From: Sapria himalayana
Taxonomy: Eukaryota; Streptophyta; Magnoliopsida; Malpighiales; Rafflesiaceae
Direction of reading: 5' to 3'
DNA length: 64,000 bases
Assembly (NCBI GenBank): GCA_029783825.1
Contig: JAREIK010002463.1
Coordinates: 1,386,224 to 1,450,223 of the forward strand
Shown here: in pieces, positions 35,073 to 47,056 of the stretch
Layout of the letters: each line of letters starts with the position of its first letter
Position numbering within the stretch: position 1 is the first letter of the stretch
Program-made: the position numbers and the translations under genes
The notes under the pieces: model-generated
What the model was told of the DNA's origin: nothing
Seen by the model: the letters and a program-made list of their open reading frames with translations, nothing else
The model's database searches: none

Positions 35073-35335
35073 GAGTACGTGTATCAAGTAGAAGCCAATA
35101 TTTTGAAGAACAACGGGTATATATTTTGACCACTACTGAGTAATTTTGAGTACGTGTATCAAGTAGAAACTAATATTTTGAAGAACAACGGGTATATATT
35201 TTGACCACTACTGAGTAATTTTGAGTACGTGTATCAAGTAGAAACTAATATTTTGAAGAACAACGGGTATATATTTTGAGTACGTGTACCAAGTAGAAGC
35301 TAATATTTTGAAGAACAATGAGTATGAGACCACTA
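35073..35335 (+). repeat. 75-bp tandem repeat, four units
   Basis: GAGTACGTGTATCAAGTAGAA starts at 35,073, 35,148 and 35,223, then (with one change) at 35,278. Periods are 75, 75 and 55 bp. The first three units are nearly identical, and the fourth follows a 20-bp-shorter third unit. Confidence 0.93.
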
Positions 35336-35350
35336 AAAAATAAGTCTAGC

Positions 35351-35565
35351 ACTACTTAATAATTATCATGCCATTAACCTGAGTAGTTTTGACTCTATAA
35401 ATTTATATAGATTAAAAGTCAAATATTTAAAAAAATGTCATTACTTTGACTAAAGACTACTGAGTAATTATCATGGCATTGGCCTTAGTAGTTTTGACTA
35501 TATAAATTTATATAGCTTAAAATTCAAATATTTAAAAAAAGGTCATTACTTTGACTAGAGATGAC
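35351..35565 (+). repeat. ~105-bp tandem duplication
   Basis: The stretch starting ACTACTTAATAATTATCATG at 35,351 is repeated from 35,456 with few changes, through 'tttgactctataaatttatatag' and 'aaatatttaaaaaaatgtcattactttgac'. It directly follows the 75-bp array. Confidence 0.88.
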
Positions 35566-35925
35566 GGAGTCATATTAAAGATAAAGTCATAATGCTAGAA
35601 TAAGACCATGACTTTTAGTACCAATGGGATTAATGTTGCTATGATATAAAATTAATATCATAGTCATTTAGATTTTATTAGATAAGTATGGTTGTAATTT
35701 CATGATAATATCATAGCAACAAATAATATCTTACATTATGGAATGATTGTGCTAACGAGTTGATAGAGTCATGACATATAAATATTGACACGACCAATTG
35801 GAAAGAGTTTTGACCAAGAATGGATGGTAAAATAATATGATACTCCATACTCTCTTCTTTAGTCAAATAATTCCAAAACATATCAATTTATTGATTATTC
35901 ATCAAAATCTACTAATACTCTAAAG
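35566..35925 (-). repeat. Ty3/gypsy 3' internal region, left of hAT-1
   Basis: Shares 'gtcataatgctaga' and 'catgac' words and the block near 35,860-35,920 with 4,440-4,520. The same block continues beyond hAT-1 at 39,621. Confidence 0.45.
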
Positions 35926-37305
35926 TAGAGGTTTCAAATGGATCGTGTAGGTAAGACCATTTTTAAGTGGCCTAATAATGTGACTGTGTTGTGCCAGGAA
36001 ATGCATAGTATGGATGCCATGTCATGCCACCAAGGCATGACTTACATTTTATTAGGCTCGACAAGGCCTATTTGGCCCATAGTTGGGCAGATTCATGCTA
36101 GATAATGTCAGGCCATGTCAGACCATGTTGGGTCATGCCCACATGAAAATATACTGAGATTTTTAATTATATATTTATTTTTGGGGTGAAGTTACAAAAT
36201 TATGAATTTATAATTTAAAATTTATACAAAATAAAAATAAAAAATCACTTAAATAAATAAAATAATTTGTATATATAATATCAATATGATAAATAACATA
36301 AAATGATGATGAAGCATAGCCAACAAAAATTTTAAAACAATAAAAAATATCATATCATATCAAATGAAAAAAAATCCAAAATAGCATGAGACATCATCAT
36401 TAATGGGGTTTTAATAGTATAGTAGTACAGATATAATTACAAATCATCATTTTCATGTATGCATTTCAAGGTATCATATGAGTTATTATTCACCTGTAAC
36501 TATTTCACCTTATCATGAATGCCTAATATAGAATCTTTTCATTCCTTCAAACATGCAAGTACCTCTATGATATCTTATCATAATCCTGATATCTAATATA
36601 AAATAATATTGGCTACAATAAAAAAGTAGAATCTAAAACTATATTAGATACCGAAGGAGTCAGCAGATCACATATCATCTTAGATAGCATAGGATATGTG
36701 AATGTATATGATTTTCACCAATTTGAAATATCTAAATTTTTAATAGCATCATGTGAAAGGATGAATAAGTAATCATTATCTAAATACCAATATAGCTTAC
36801 TCCTATTTGATGAATCACATAATGTTTGTCCTTGGATAATTGTATGAGAATGTCATTGTTTATGAATATAGTGTTCATGTCCGTCCTCAAAGCCTAACTA
36901 CAACTATACTACCTAGTATCATAATATGTAAAGTTTTCACATGATCTGTAATGAATAAAACATTCTAGTTCATGTGCTTGGTTCATGTAGGTGTATATAA
37001 ATTTAAAATCTTTTCTATTCTTTTCACCTTAATCCTATGATTTATATATAGGTAGCCAAGCAGTATAGAGTTAGAATAGTAAACCAGTATTTTAAATACT
37101 TTATTTCTAACTCAATAGTTGTGGTGCTAAATGTAGGATATCCTTTATACTTATTAAAGATGCTACTAATATTGCATATGCACCTAAGTACAATACAAGT
37201 GGTAGAAGTATTCACAGAAGAATACATGTTTATCATGTCATACAGAATCTTCAAAATTTTCATAAATATAATTCTTGTATCATAGCCTGAATCTTCAAAA
37301 ATATG

Positions 37306-37313
37306 TTTATTAC
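37306..37313. repeat. Target-site duplication of the nested hAT (left)
   Basis: TTTATTAC; its partner at 37,749-37,756 is TTCATTAC, 7 of 8 identical. Confidence 0.8.
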
Positions 37314-37748
37314 TAGAGGTATCATATAGGTCGTGCATGGCCCAGCACATCATGATTTGGAACCATGCCGCAGGTAGGGCAGAGTTGATCCTTGGTATGA
37401 TTCATGCCATACTGGATCGGCATGATCCATGCCTCGTGCCAGGTTAGGCACGACTTGTGTGTCTAGCCCGATGGCATGGTAAACTAGCTCGAGGACCTAG
37501 TTGGATTTTTTTAATCTAGCTGGAAAAATTGAGTATGAACCAACTCGACTTGGCAAGTCCAGGCACGACTCGGCATGACCCGAGTATGAGCCAGGCCAAC
37601 GGGTCATGCTAGGTTGGCACTTCTCGATCTATGTAGTGCCTGGCATGACACAGTTATTGAATCAGGCCATGCCAGGCACAACACGGTGGCCCTATTGAAC
37701 CACCAAAAAATGGGTCGGGCTAGCCCTGCTCTGCCTTTGACACCTCTA
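37314..37748. mobile_element. 435-bp non-autonomous hAT nested in hAT-1
   Basis: The ends are TAGAGGTATCA (left) and, in reverse, TAGAGGTGTCAAAG (right). The interior is GC-rich, with decayed palindromic words such as 'gcatggcccag', 'ggcacgactcggcatgacccg' and 'cgggctagccc', and has no coding capacity of its own. It separates transposase residues that are contiguous in hAT-2: the sequence 'gtgttggctaccaacatat' precedes the break in hAT-1 and continues without interruption in hAT-2 at about 49,188. The 7/8 target duplication confirms insertion. Confidence 0.85.
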
Positions 37749-39620
37749 TTCATTACTCTTAGTATTGACATAGTCTGATTTTATATGTTGGTAGCCAACA
37801 CATTAATCTAATATATGGTATGTATATTCTAATAGCATCTTACATCCATTTAGATTTTTTTTAAGTCATACTGATAATAGAGACTATTAATCTCTTATTT
37901 TCTACTAGGCATCCTGAGATATTTGAATGAATTTCACATTTTTCTAAAGTGAGGCTGGAGGAAACAACCTTTATTCTTGCATACACTAGGACACATACCT
38001 AACATAAAAATGTTCACTTAACAACATATCTCTAAAGGTTCTAATAAATATACTAATAATACTATATTATCAAAAGTATTGTCAAAAGGCATACTAAATA
38101 TTTTATTTTGATTGTCATATTAACTAAAAATCCTTTTAATACACTCATATATGGTAGAGCCATCATGAGGATGGATAATCACAAGAAATACTAATTTTTT
38201 TTATTAAGTTTTCATTTTGAATCTACATAATGTATGGTGAGGCATATGAATAATGCATTATCATGACCAGTCCAGACATCAGATGTCACAGACACAACTC
38301 AACTCTTTTTCCTAAATTTAGTAATTATTAATAGTTTTTTTCTAAATTATAATATTTTATTATATTATTCCTGCTAGTAGAAAGGAATCCTATGATATGC
38401 AGGTTGGATGTAGGTCTTTATAATATTACCTACCATAAGATCTAGAAATCTAATCAGAAGACTCATGGTTGTAATCAATATGTTCATGCATTTCCTCACA
38501 AATTCATTTTGATATATGAAGGGGGTCAATGAAATTGAACTTGACCTAACTTCTAATGCTCTATTGCTCAATTAGGTTTTCTTGGGATCTAAGGTACTAT
38601 ATTATGTGAAGCAATGATCGACATGTCTTTTAAGGTGACCAATGAATACATGCACTTCTAGATGTATATATATATTTACAATATTTACATTATAATGATT
38701 CTTCTTCGAAATCTCTATAATTTTTATTTTTATTTTTTTTTATTTTTTATTATCTTCGAAATTTCTATTTTTACATGTATATATAGGTTGGGTTGAGGTT
38801 ATTAGAAAAAACCTAGTTTCACCCTCATACCTTTCAGTCGAGTTATTATTATCAAAGTCTATCTCAAATTTAGTATCATTAAACTCATTATATATTATTT
38901 TTTAATTAAATATTATATTATGCAATAAACTAATAAAAAAATTTATTAAAACTAAAAAAAATTATACCATAATTGAAATCGCATGACGTTAATTTATTTG
39001 AGTAAAAGTATGTGCTTCACTTTCCACAACTTTAGAAATCACAATAGGACTAACCAGGTTAGGTCCTAGGAGTTACGAAAGAGTAGAAAAAAAGAGGGGG
39101 TTCCAATAGGATAAATTAAAAATAGGAAAAAAGAAGATAGAATGGAATTCTAGAATTCTTTATTCTATATTTATAGAATTATTTTAGATTGGAATAATAT
39201 ATTTTTTATATTTTTTTTGATTTTTTTTATACTTTTAAAGGGAAGAAATCTTACAGCATTGGATTTCTAGTGTAACCATTTGAAACAAATTCGACTACTA
39301 AAGATCATCTAGATTTTTAAAAAAAACTATTTTTTTCAATATAGAAACAGATAGGCTTTGCTTCGCTGTCTATGTTGGGGCCTGTTACATGAATTCATAA
39401 TGGACATGGCCAAATAAGACATGCCTAATTTTTTATAAAAAAAAAATTAAGGTCACATGTCACATGACTTATGAGTCTGTGAATCCATGACCTATGACCC
39501 AAATAATGTCTTGGGTCATGGTTCATGTGCCTCTAGACGATGTCATTCCGAGTAGGTCATGGCTATTTTGGGTTATGCCTCGGGCCATGCATGAGCTATT
39601 CAACTCACTTGACATCTCTA

Positions 39621-42600
39621 CTACAAAGTCAAAATTAATCTATAGAGATTTCATATCATGCTTGCACATCATTAAACTTTACTAAAACATACAAGAATAA
39701 TTGATAGTTTAAATATCAAACTTATACACTAAAACTATTGCTCATCACTAAGCAATAACTTCCTCAATAAACTAAGTTACAATATATATCTCAAATAAAA
39801 ATATTAATTTTCTATGACTTGGTTTGAGTGTAGATTTTTAAAATAGTAGAGCAACTTCAAGTAGAAATATTAATAGTCATGGTGGGATTTGAGTTCTACA
39901 ACTATACTCATGGGTTATTGGGTGTGTATAATCATTTATGTGATGGATATATGTATTTATTTCATCACACATGTGGAAAATAAATTTCTTGTTTTGCCTC
40001 CCATGTAGTGTTATGTTTAATATTTGTAGTTAGACTACCATAATTTCTTTTCATCCATTAAAGATCTCTACAATCCAAGCTAACTTTTTAGTATATTATT
40101 TTATCTCCTTGTATGTTTCTTCCTTTGGTCTTGCTTCAGCTATATTTACTTCTTCAACTTTTTCTTCTTTTTATATCACGGCTTTGATGAATGATGTGGC
40201 TTCTTCTTATGGGTTAGTATGGTTTTTTTTCAAAGATCCTCAAAGTCATGGTGTTGAACATGGCTATGGCTTTTTATTTTTATTTTTATTTTCATTCTAT
40301 AACTCTAAATTCATAGTACTATGAACAATCATGGAATTATTTTTAAGATTCAGATGGACTATTTTATTATGTAACACTAAAATCATAGTGTTGTGCATAG
40401 TAATGGCATTGTCTTCAAGCTTTCCATGGCATGTTTATTTTTATACCCTAAAAGTCATATTGTTGTGCATGACCATAACTTTGTCTTCAAACTTTTCATG
40501 GTCATTTTTATTTTGTAACACCAAAGTCATGGTCTTGTGCATAACAACAACTTTGTCTTTGATTTATTTCTCTATAGTTTTTATCTCAGCTTTATCTTTC
40601 TCAACTATTCCCTCAACTTCCTTGAAGTTATCAGCATAAAATTTACCTAATATCACATCATTCTTTTGAAGCCACGACCTCATAGTAGTTATCTTCTACA
40701 TTTTTCTAATTTTGACAACTCCAAAATAGTTTTACATCACCATATTCTTCATCTTCCTCAATATTATAACTCCAAAGTTATTCTTCTACTTCATCACCTT
40801 CATCTTCAACTGGTCAGTAGTATTATATAAAACTTTTCCAACAGAAATCCACTTTTTATTGCATTGCAATATGTAAGAGATTATCTACTCTCTAATAACT
40901 CATCTCATCACATCTAGACCACATGAGTCATTCTAGATATTAAAGTTTATTTTCTCCTTACCAATATAGAAAGTGAACTCACATTTCTTGATGTCAATAA
41001 GGGCTTGTTCCATGACCAAAATTAGTCATCCTAATATTAATAATGCATAATTATTCATCATATCTAATATAATAAAATGTACTTGAAAAATAAAGATGCA
41101 CACCTTAACTAATATGCTTTAGATAATCCCAACTGAGTGTTTGTTAGTCTAATCAGTCATTTAGAGTTAGAGAGATATTGGAGTATTTAAACTAAAATTT
41201 AATCTTTGAACAACCTATAACATCATCAAATTGATTTTCAATCCTAAGTTACATAATATTTTTCGAAATGTGTTCTCTCTAATGGTGTAAGGCATAATAT
41301 AACTTCTAGAATCCTTCAATTTCCTTGAATGTTTTCTTTAGATAATTATATTCCACTTCTCAATCAAATTTATTATTTTGTACATCTTTAACTTTTGTTT
41401 ATTATTTATTATATCTTTAAAAATTTCACATAATATATTCACTTCTAGCTTCTAAAAAATATTGAGAAATTATGAGTTCATCCAATCCCCTTTCTAAACA
41501 TTATGGAAATGGAAGATTTATCAGAAACTTACCCATAGCTTCATTCTAATTCATTTCTTTATCTTCATAGCCTTGAGTAACCTCTATTTACTCTATTTCT
41601 TCATTTCCTTCCTTTGCTTTTTGGGATGAGAATTAGGTTTGCACTCCTCTAGAGTCATGAATTTGATAGGCTTCGTGGCATTATATCCTTCTTCTTCCAA
41701 AGTCTCTTCACTGGGAGTTGTAGCTTCTTGGAAAATTTCAATTAGAATCATGACTTTTAAGAAATTTCATAGTGCTATCAGCTTCAAAAATTCTAGAATG
41801 CTCTTGTTTAATTCATTACCTTTTTAGCTCATTTCCACGTCAAAGAAATATATATGAGCAATTCTTTAGATTTATTTTAGTATTATTGGTAGTTCATTTA
41901 CTCATTTTCTCTTCATATATAATGTTAATTGTCCAATTTTATTCCCTATATTCCTCATCACAATATTCTTTTAATCCAATCTCAATTCAATCTTCCCCAT
42001 TTGAGTGTCTTAGGTATAATTTTTGTTTATCAATTCTACTAAGAAATTATTCATGCTTTATTTCAATCCTATCTTCTCTTTTAATTGTGATGATTGGAAA
42101 TTCAAGATTGAGTCTCCTTGATTATCATTGTTCACTCCATTATTCCCAAAATTTTATAAAGATTACCTAATATTTCACAACTCACTCTCATAGGTTCCAT
42201 ATAAAAATTTCTTATAATTACTTATGTTCCGATAGTATTAAATTAGAAAATTATTGTTGAGTCAAAACACATATCATTTGCTTTGCATTTTGTTGGCTTC
42301 TTCCATTTGATAAACATGATCAAAGTTTACCAATTTATGTAGATGCAAAATAGTGATTTCTCTCGATCCTTTTCTCTTTTCTTCTTGGGTATCAAGCTTA
42401 CTTAGGAGAGCTTTTATTTTTGCCTTAATTATGGTGAACTAATTAAACCTCATTATTATAGCTTGTCTTCTCCCAAAAGAATGATCTATTATAGTTTGGT
42501 AATTATTATTTACTAGTTCCTCAAATAAATGATATGCCTCCTTTGGTGATTTATTTACAATCAAATATCTCATGACTAAATTAATTATACACCTCATCAT

Positions 42601-42760
42601 ATAGTTTAGCCCCTTGTAAAAAGTTTGGGCTTGAAACTACAACTCGAACTGATGTTAAGGGTATATCCTCAATAACTCCTCAAAATGGTTATAAACCTCA
42701 TATAGAGTTTCATGCTCTTCTTGCCAAAAGTAGCTTATCTCGCTCCAATAGTTAAGGACA
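39621..42760 (-). pseudogene. Ty3/gypsy element remnant, minus orientation (gag to post-pol)
   Basis: In minus sense the order is gag (42,740-42,290), spacer, protease (41,300-40,930), a repeat-rich segment, and the post-pol motif at about 39,995 (reverse of 'tgttttgcctcccatgtag'), which leads to the 3' region at hAT-1. Gag shows LFEELVNNNYQT and SFGRRQAIIM. Protease shows NTPISLTLN, FIILDMMN..ALLILG and ALIDIKKCEFTFYIGKEKIN. The active-site DLG segment is decayed. RT, RNase H and integrase are absent, the same deletion as in the 27.8-29.2 kb copy. Confidence 0.7.
40298..40590. repeat. ~72-bp tandem repeat in the gypsy remnant
   Basis: Units starting TATAACTCTAA / GTAACACTAAAATCATAG lie at 40,298, 40,371, 40,443 and 40,515, with period 72-73 bp, each with 'aaagtcat.gtgttgtgcat' and 'ctttgtcttcaaacttttcatgg'. 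The period is divisible by three and lies where the internal polyprotein ended, so it could once have encoded a 24-residue repeat. This is inference. Confidence 0.75.
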
Positions 42761-42769
42761 TTTTCACAT

Positions 42770-43100
42770 TAATTATCATTCATCCAATAATTAAATATGA
42801 TATTAACCAAATACTAGGAAAATATTATCATATTCAAGGATGTTAGTCAATCCTAGAGTATCAGTTTTTTAAAGATCAAGTACATCTATTCAACTTGAGT
42901 AATAGTTATTTCACTATTGGCTGACCAAATTATATACACAATCCCTATGAGATTGATATCTAGACTTACATCTACTTTATTACTTATATGACTTGTATAC
43001 AATTGATACTATGTTGGATGAGAGGCCCTTGCCTAATAAGGTTTTAAAATCATGTCAATTAATGATAGATTTGGAAACCTCATAAAGTCACAAGATATTT
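42770..43100 (+). repeat. Ty3/gypsy LTR 3' part, plus orientation
   Basis: Matches 990-1,380 in order (for example 'ctattcaacttgagtaatagtta' and 'ttattacttatatgacttgtata'). It runs into the leader. Confidence 0.55.
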
Positions 43101-43864
43101 TTGGCATAGTTACCAGAGATTGTTTTGTTGTAGTTTGATTTGTCAACTTGGATTACCATAACTTTTGTTGTGAAATGATAGTTCTATTTCTAGTTGTGTG
43201 GATCAAATTATTGCATAGTATTTATTTTATAGCCATCACTAATTACATGACCAAAACATATGGGATTGAGTTCAAACCTATGATCCCAAAAATTTAGATA
43301 CCAAAGAAATGAATTTATTTTAAAATAGTAGGTAGTATTTTAGACTGGGTAATGATTTTCATCCATACTATCATCATTTTGGCATATAGCTACGAGAGAC
43401 ATCATTTTGGAATTACTAATAGAAATAAAAGAGAGTAATGATGGGGAAAAATTTGAATAACACAAATGGAAACTAAACTCGAAGATATGGGCATGATTTT
43501 GGAAGCTATTCCTCTCAAATCTATAAAGAAAATATGAAGGAAGATAAGGAAAAAAAGAAAGATGAATAAAATAATGACAAGTTTGAGGTTGGAGTGCAGG
43601 AAAAAGTGACCATCATCACTAGACCTATGTAGATCAAAGCTATGTAAAAAACTAAACAAGCCATGAAATTTTGATTTTGCTACCAAAAAGAAAGAAAGAT
43701 AGTTTGTATATATTCTACTCAATATTAATTGATCGATATAGAGAGTATGAGGTGAAAGGATATATAGAATTATACTAAAAAAATAACATGAACATCTATG
43801 AATTTCAATGAGAAAATTTAACTTGAAAAATAAGTCTAGTTATGGATGTAAAACATAGCACTGC
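43101..43864 (+). repeat. Ty3/gypsy leader and decayed internal part
   Basis: The leader TTGGCATAGTTACCAGAGAT (43,101-43,120) is followed by 'ctatttctagttgtgtg' (43,184). After about 43,250 no gag motif is recognisable. A minus-strand frame (43,402-43,722) is rich in Phe/Leu and is the shadow of purine-rich plus-strand sequence. Confidence 0.45.
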
Positions 43865-44830
43865 TTAGGAGTCAACCCAAAGTTTTACTTTTTGCATCTA
43901 TGATATAATAAATAACTTTACATATATATGCATACATACATACATATATATATATTTAAGTATATATTGAGAATGTATAAACATGCCATCAATATTTGTA
44001 TACAATAGATACATGACTACAAAAAGTCATGACATAGTTAGGGTCATGACTAAAATTAACACGAATTACTCGTGATATTTTTGATTTTTATTTTTCTACA
44101 CCCCAATAAAAAATGTCTGGAACACTAATTATTAAATATTCAACCTATCATGGAGGACAAAACCTTGATTTCAAAAACTAAGGGTGAGAAGTGATTAGAT
44201 TGAGTTGAGTCAAAAGACCAAGGAAATCATTAGTGGAAATCCACCATTGAGGGTCATCACACTGACATGGTGTTGAAGCTAACTTTCCTTACAAAAAAAT
44301 ATAATGGATGAGCTCAACCTTGGGCAAGAAAATTTTTATAAGAGAGCATGAGTTTAAAGAATTTATTCAACCCTTCCTAAAATTGATTGGGAAGAGAAAG
44401 TAAGAAACTTTTTTTATGCACATGGAAAAGAGAAATTCTATAATTTTTAAGGAATTTTATGTTAATCTAAAAGACAAGGATGACAAAAAATACCATGTAC
44501 GAGGAGTTTGGGTGTTCTTGATAGGGAATCTATCAATGAGATATTTGGATTGCAAGAATCCATGGATGGTATCGCCTTCAAATCCCCATAAATGCATCTA
44601 AACTATAAAGAAATTACCACAATATTGGCTAGCAGAAAAGAAGAATAAAGAGTTTCATCAAAAAGTACTTAGACACATGGTGTAGGGAGGGGTGAACTCA
44701 AATAGGAGAGTAATGTTTGGTTGTATTTCCTATGCTCTATTTTGTAGATAACTTTCCATGTCTCCACCATCATGCAAGATATGGAGATATTATTTTTTTC
44801 CTAGTGAATGGATTTAAGATCCATGTGAAA
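43865..44830 (+). pseudogene. Ty3/gypsy 3' ORF remnant (PF20167-like)
   Basis: Begins after 'gcttaggagtcaacccaaag' (the post-pol motif). From 44,416 an open stretch reads FKEFYVNLKDKDD, then YHVRGVWVFL and YLDCKNP. That is the signature of the plant transposon domain (F.FYaNL....vrG.wv.f...IN..lgL) found in a 3' ORF of Athila/Tat-type elements. It stops at 44,601. Sequence to 44,830 is collinear with 30,000-30,300. This is the clearest of the three copies. Its molecular role is not established. Confidence 0.65.
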
Positions 44831-44999
44831 AATGTATTAGAGAAGATGGAAAAAAAATGTGCCCATGGATATCTCCATTGATATTGATGGGTGTTAAAAG
44901 GGCTTGAAAGAAGCAAGAAAAAAAATGAGTTCTTGAAAGCAGAGAGTCAACTAAATTTGAGAAAATGTATCACCCTTTATCGAAGTCAGCATATAATCA

Positions 45000-45203
45000 A
45001 TGGAAATAAGTGGAGAAATGCATGATGAAGAGCAGCTAGACTCAATCGAATATTACATGCTGAAAAAAAATAGAAAATTTGGTGAAGTTGAGCACATGCT
45101 GGAAAAGGAGAAATTTGGTGTTGATTATAGAAATGAGCATTTGAAAGTGGAGATAAAGTATTTATGTAAATCTCTAATGGTGGAGTTGGAGAAAAAAAAA
45201 TAA
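45000..45203 (+). pseudogene. Coiled-coil remnant of the gypsy 3' ORF
   Basis: A 67-residue open frame, acidic and lysine-rich (EVEHMLEKEKFGVDYRNEHL, then EIKYLCKSLMVELEKKK), with heptad-like Leu/Ile spacing. It continues in broken form to about 45,700 and parallels 32,570-33,110. Coiled-coil tails after the PF20167 domain are common in these elements, so I treat it as the C-terminal part of the same remnant. Confidence 0.45.
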
Positions 45204-45959
45204 CAAGTGAGAAGGATGCACAAAAAGAATAGAAAAGGAAGATAAAACTAAGGTGCAAAAAATAGATTCATTGTGAGAGACGTTAGCTTCTATTCAAAAA
45301 AAAATTGAAGAATGCATCATGAAACTTTTATATGAGACAATGAAAAGAATAAAGAATAGAGTGATGAGAAACACCAATTCATTTAGGTAATTATATGAGT
45401 TATTTGTAAATGAGTGATATAAAATTGATTGTGGAATGATATTCAAAATTGGAGAAAGACATGTGCTATAGGGAGAACAATGGATCAAATATATTAGAAA
45501 TTTTAGTGGTAACTAGAAGTAAATGTACTTTTCTCTTGGTTCATTTAAAGATTTTATGATCTTGATTGGAAGATGACAAGATGTGCTATGCAACATAATT
45601 GCTCAAATGATGGAATTATAGCAAAGAAAGAAGATTTAGAGAAACCTTCTATTTCATGTCCTCATTTGAGCCCTCTAGAGGTCAATCACTCTTCTTCTAC
45701 ATTAGCCCTCATTTGGTTCCCATTTTAGAATTTAATTTTTGGTGGTCAATCATATCTCACTCATTCATTACCACATTGAGATGTGTATATGTGTTCTCCT
45801 TTGAAATTTTGTAATATGTTTCTTTTTGTGATGTTGATGTAGTGGTATTGTTTTGTTATAGAAAGTGATTCATTAATCAAGGATGAGTAGTACCTTTAGT
45901 GTTAGAGTTTGTGATACTCCATATATTGAATATTTTAGGTCATTTAGCGAGTTTATCTC

Positions 45960-47056
45960 ATTGTGTACATGTTATGACTTTGTTATGAAATCTAATTTTT
46001 AGGATTGATAAAAGTCTCAAAACTTCATTAGGCAAAGATCACTTGTCCAACTAATTCCAAAAGTATATGAGTCATACAAGTAGTAAAGTGAAATTTTCAT
46101 CCAAATATTGATCATACAAGGATTGCATAGACAATTTGATCAACCAACTATGAGTCAACTACTAGTCTAGCTGAGAGGATAAAACTAGTATTTAAATAAA
46201 AATTTTAAACTCTAGGCTTGGTGTATGATATAATGTATGATGGATCATCTAAATAGTTAGAATATTATTGGGCTTGGTAATAGAACGAATATAAGATTAT
46301 TATGGAAATGTACTCGTGTCATATTAGCATATAAGGTGGTTATCAACTATTGAGCCCTCCCTGATAGTAATCCACATTAATTATCCCTTTAGTACATTAC
46401 CACTAAAATAATAAATTATATCTGCTTGAGGGTCATTCATAAGTCCATACCTTTTAGGCAACTCATCAACTCTTCTTAATCACTTCTTCATATATACATT
46501 CTTATTATCCAACCTTATGTGTCATATAAATATAAACTAGTGTGGTGGTAAAAGTATTTGTACTTTTTATTTCGTAAGTATCATAATCATATAATTAACA
46601 TATATTTTCTTTTAAATTTCATAAGTGGTGGTCATATTACAAAAAGGAACTCACAAGACTCTCATTACCTTATGAGTTACCTCTAGGCATGCATGTATCA
46701 TGGCTTACCTATCACCATTTATCATAATGACATGCAACTCCCACACTAAAACAAAACCTTTAGAAAAATATTCTATAAAATATCCACATTAATTGAGGAT
46801 TAATTCTTCTGAGATATGTATAATGTATCAGCTTATAAAAGTATTCTAGTTTTTATCTTCATAAGTATCATAATTTCATGGTTAACATATCTCAACATTA
46901 TTAGGTTTTGACATATATATGTCTCACAAGTAATTGGAAGGGTTATTATTTCCTTTTTACCATTATAGATGAGTATGATCATGGCTTTCCTACCACTTTA
47001 TATCATGATAGAATGTACAAACTCACTAGTAGTTAAATCATAGCTTCAATTCTACA
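45960..47056 (-). repeat. Ty3/gypsy LTR piece, minus orientation
   Basis: Collinear in direct orientation with 2,336-3,360 (for example 'tagtacattaccactaaaataataaat' and 'tttgacatatat'). It breaks off where hAT-2 starts at 47,057. Confidence 0.6.

Larger units (their letters stand above)
36530..38880 (-). pseudogene. hAT transposase remnant (RICESLEEPER type)
   Basis: Read on the minus strand from about 38,880, and interrupted by a nested element at 37,314-37,748. Motifs in order: NEFVRKCMNIL (about 38,500), SVTSDVWTGHDNALFICL and IHYVDSK (about 38,295-38,230), which carry the catalytic Asp of the DDE/RNase H fold. Then FMKILKILYDMINMYSS and the YPTFS...YLKYW stretch (37,260-37,090). The C-terminal dimerisation region follows (about 36,700-36,530), with a KMICDLL-like motif and 'SVSNIV', the family's 'IP.S.VASES'. 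Stops and frameshifts are frequent. hAT transposases cut out and reinsert elements with 8-bp duplications. A BED zinc finger would be expected further upstream but I cannot recognise it. Confidence 0.82.
35926..39620 (-). mobile_element. hAT element hAT-1 (degraded, boundaries visible)
   Basis: The left end is TAGAGGTTTCAAATGG; the right end read in reverse is TAGAGATGTCAAGTGA, 12 of 16 matching. The flanking octamers CTCTAAAG (35,918-35,925) and CTACAAAG (39,621-39,628) match at 6 of 8, consistent with an old hAT target duplication. Both subterminal regions carry decayed 'catggc/gtcatg' rich sequence. The transposase lies on the minus strand. The element interrupts a gypsy remnant whose uninterrupted counterpart is at 4,440-4,680. 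A smaller hAT is nested inside. Confidence 0.75.

Noticed and set aside
35073..35335. CRISPR-like regular repeats
   Set aside because: The 75-bp units are contiguous tandem repeats without unique spacers, in a plant-type genome.
39020..39370. Possible plastid DNA insertion near the right end of hAT-1
   Set aside because: Composition and some homopolymer patterns look plastid-like, but I could not match any plastid gene. It lies inside the hAT boundaries and may be transposon sequence.
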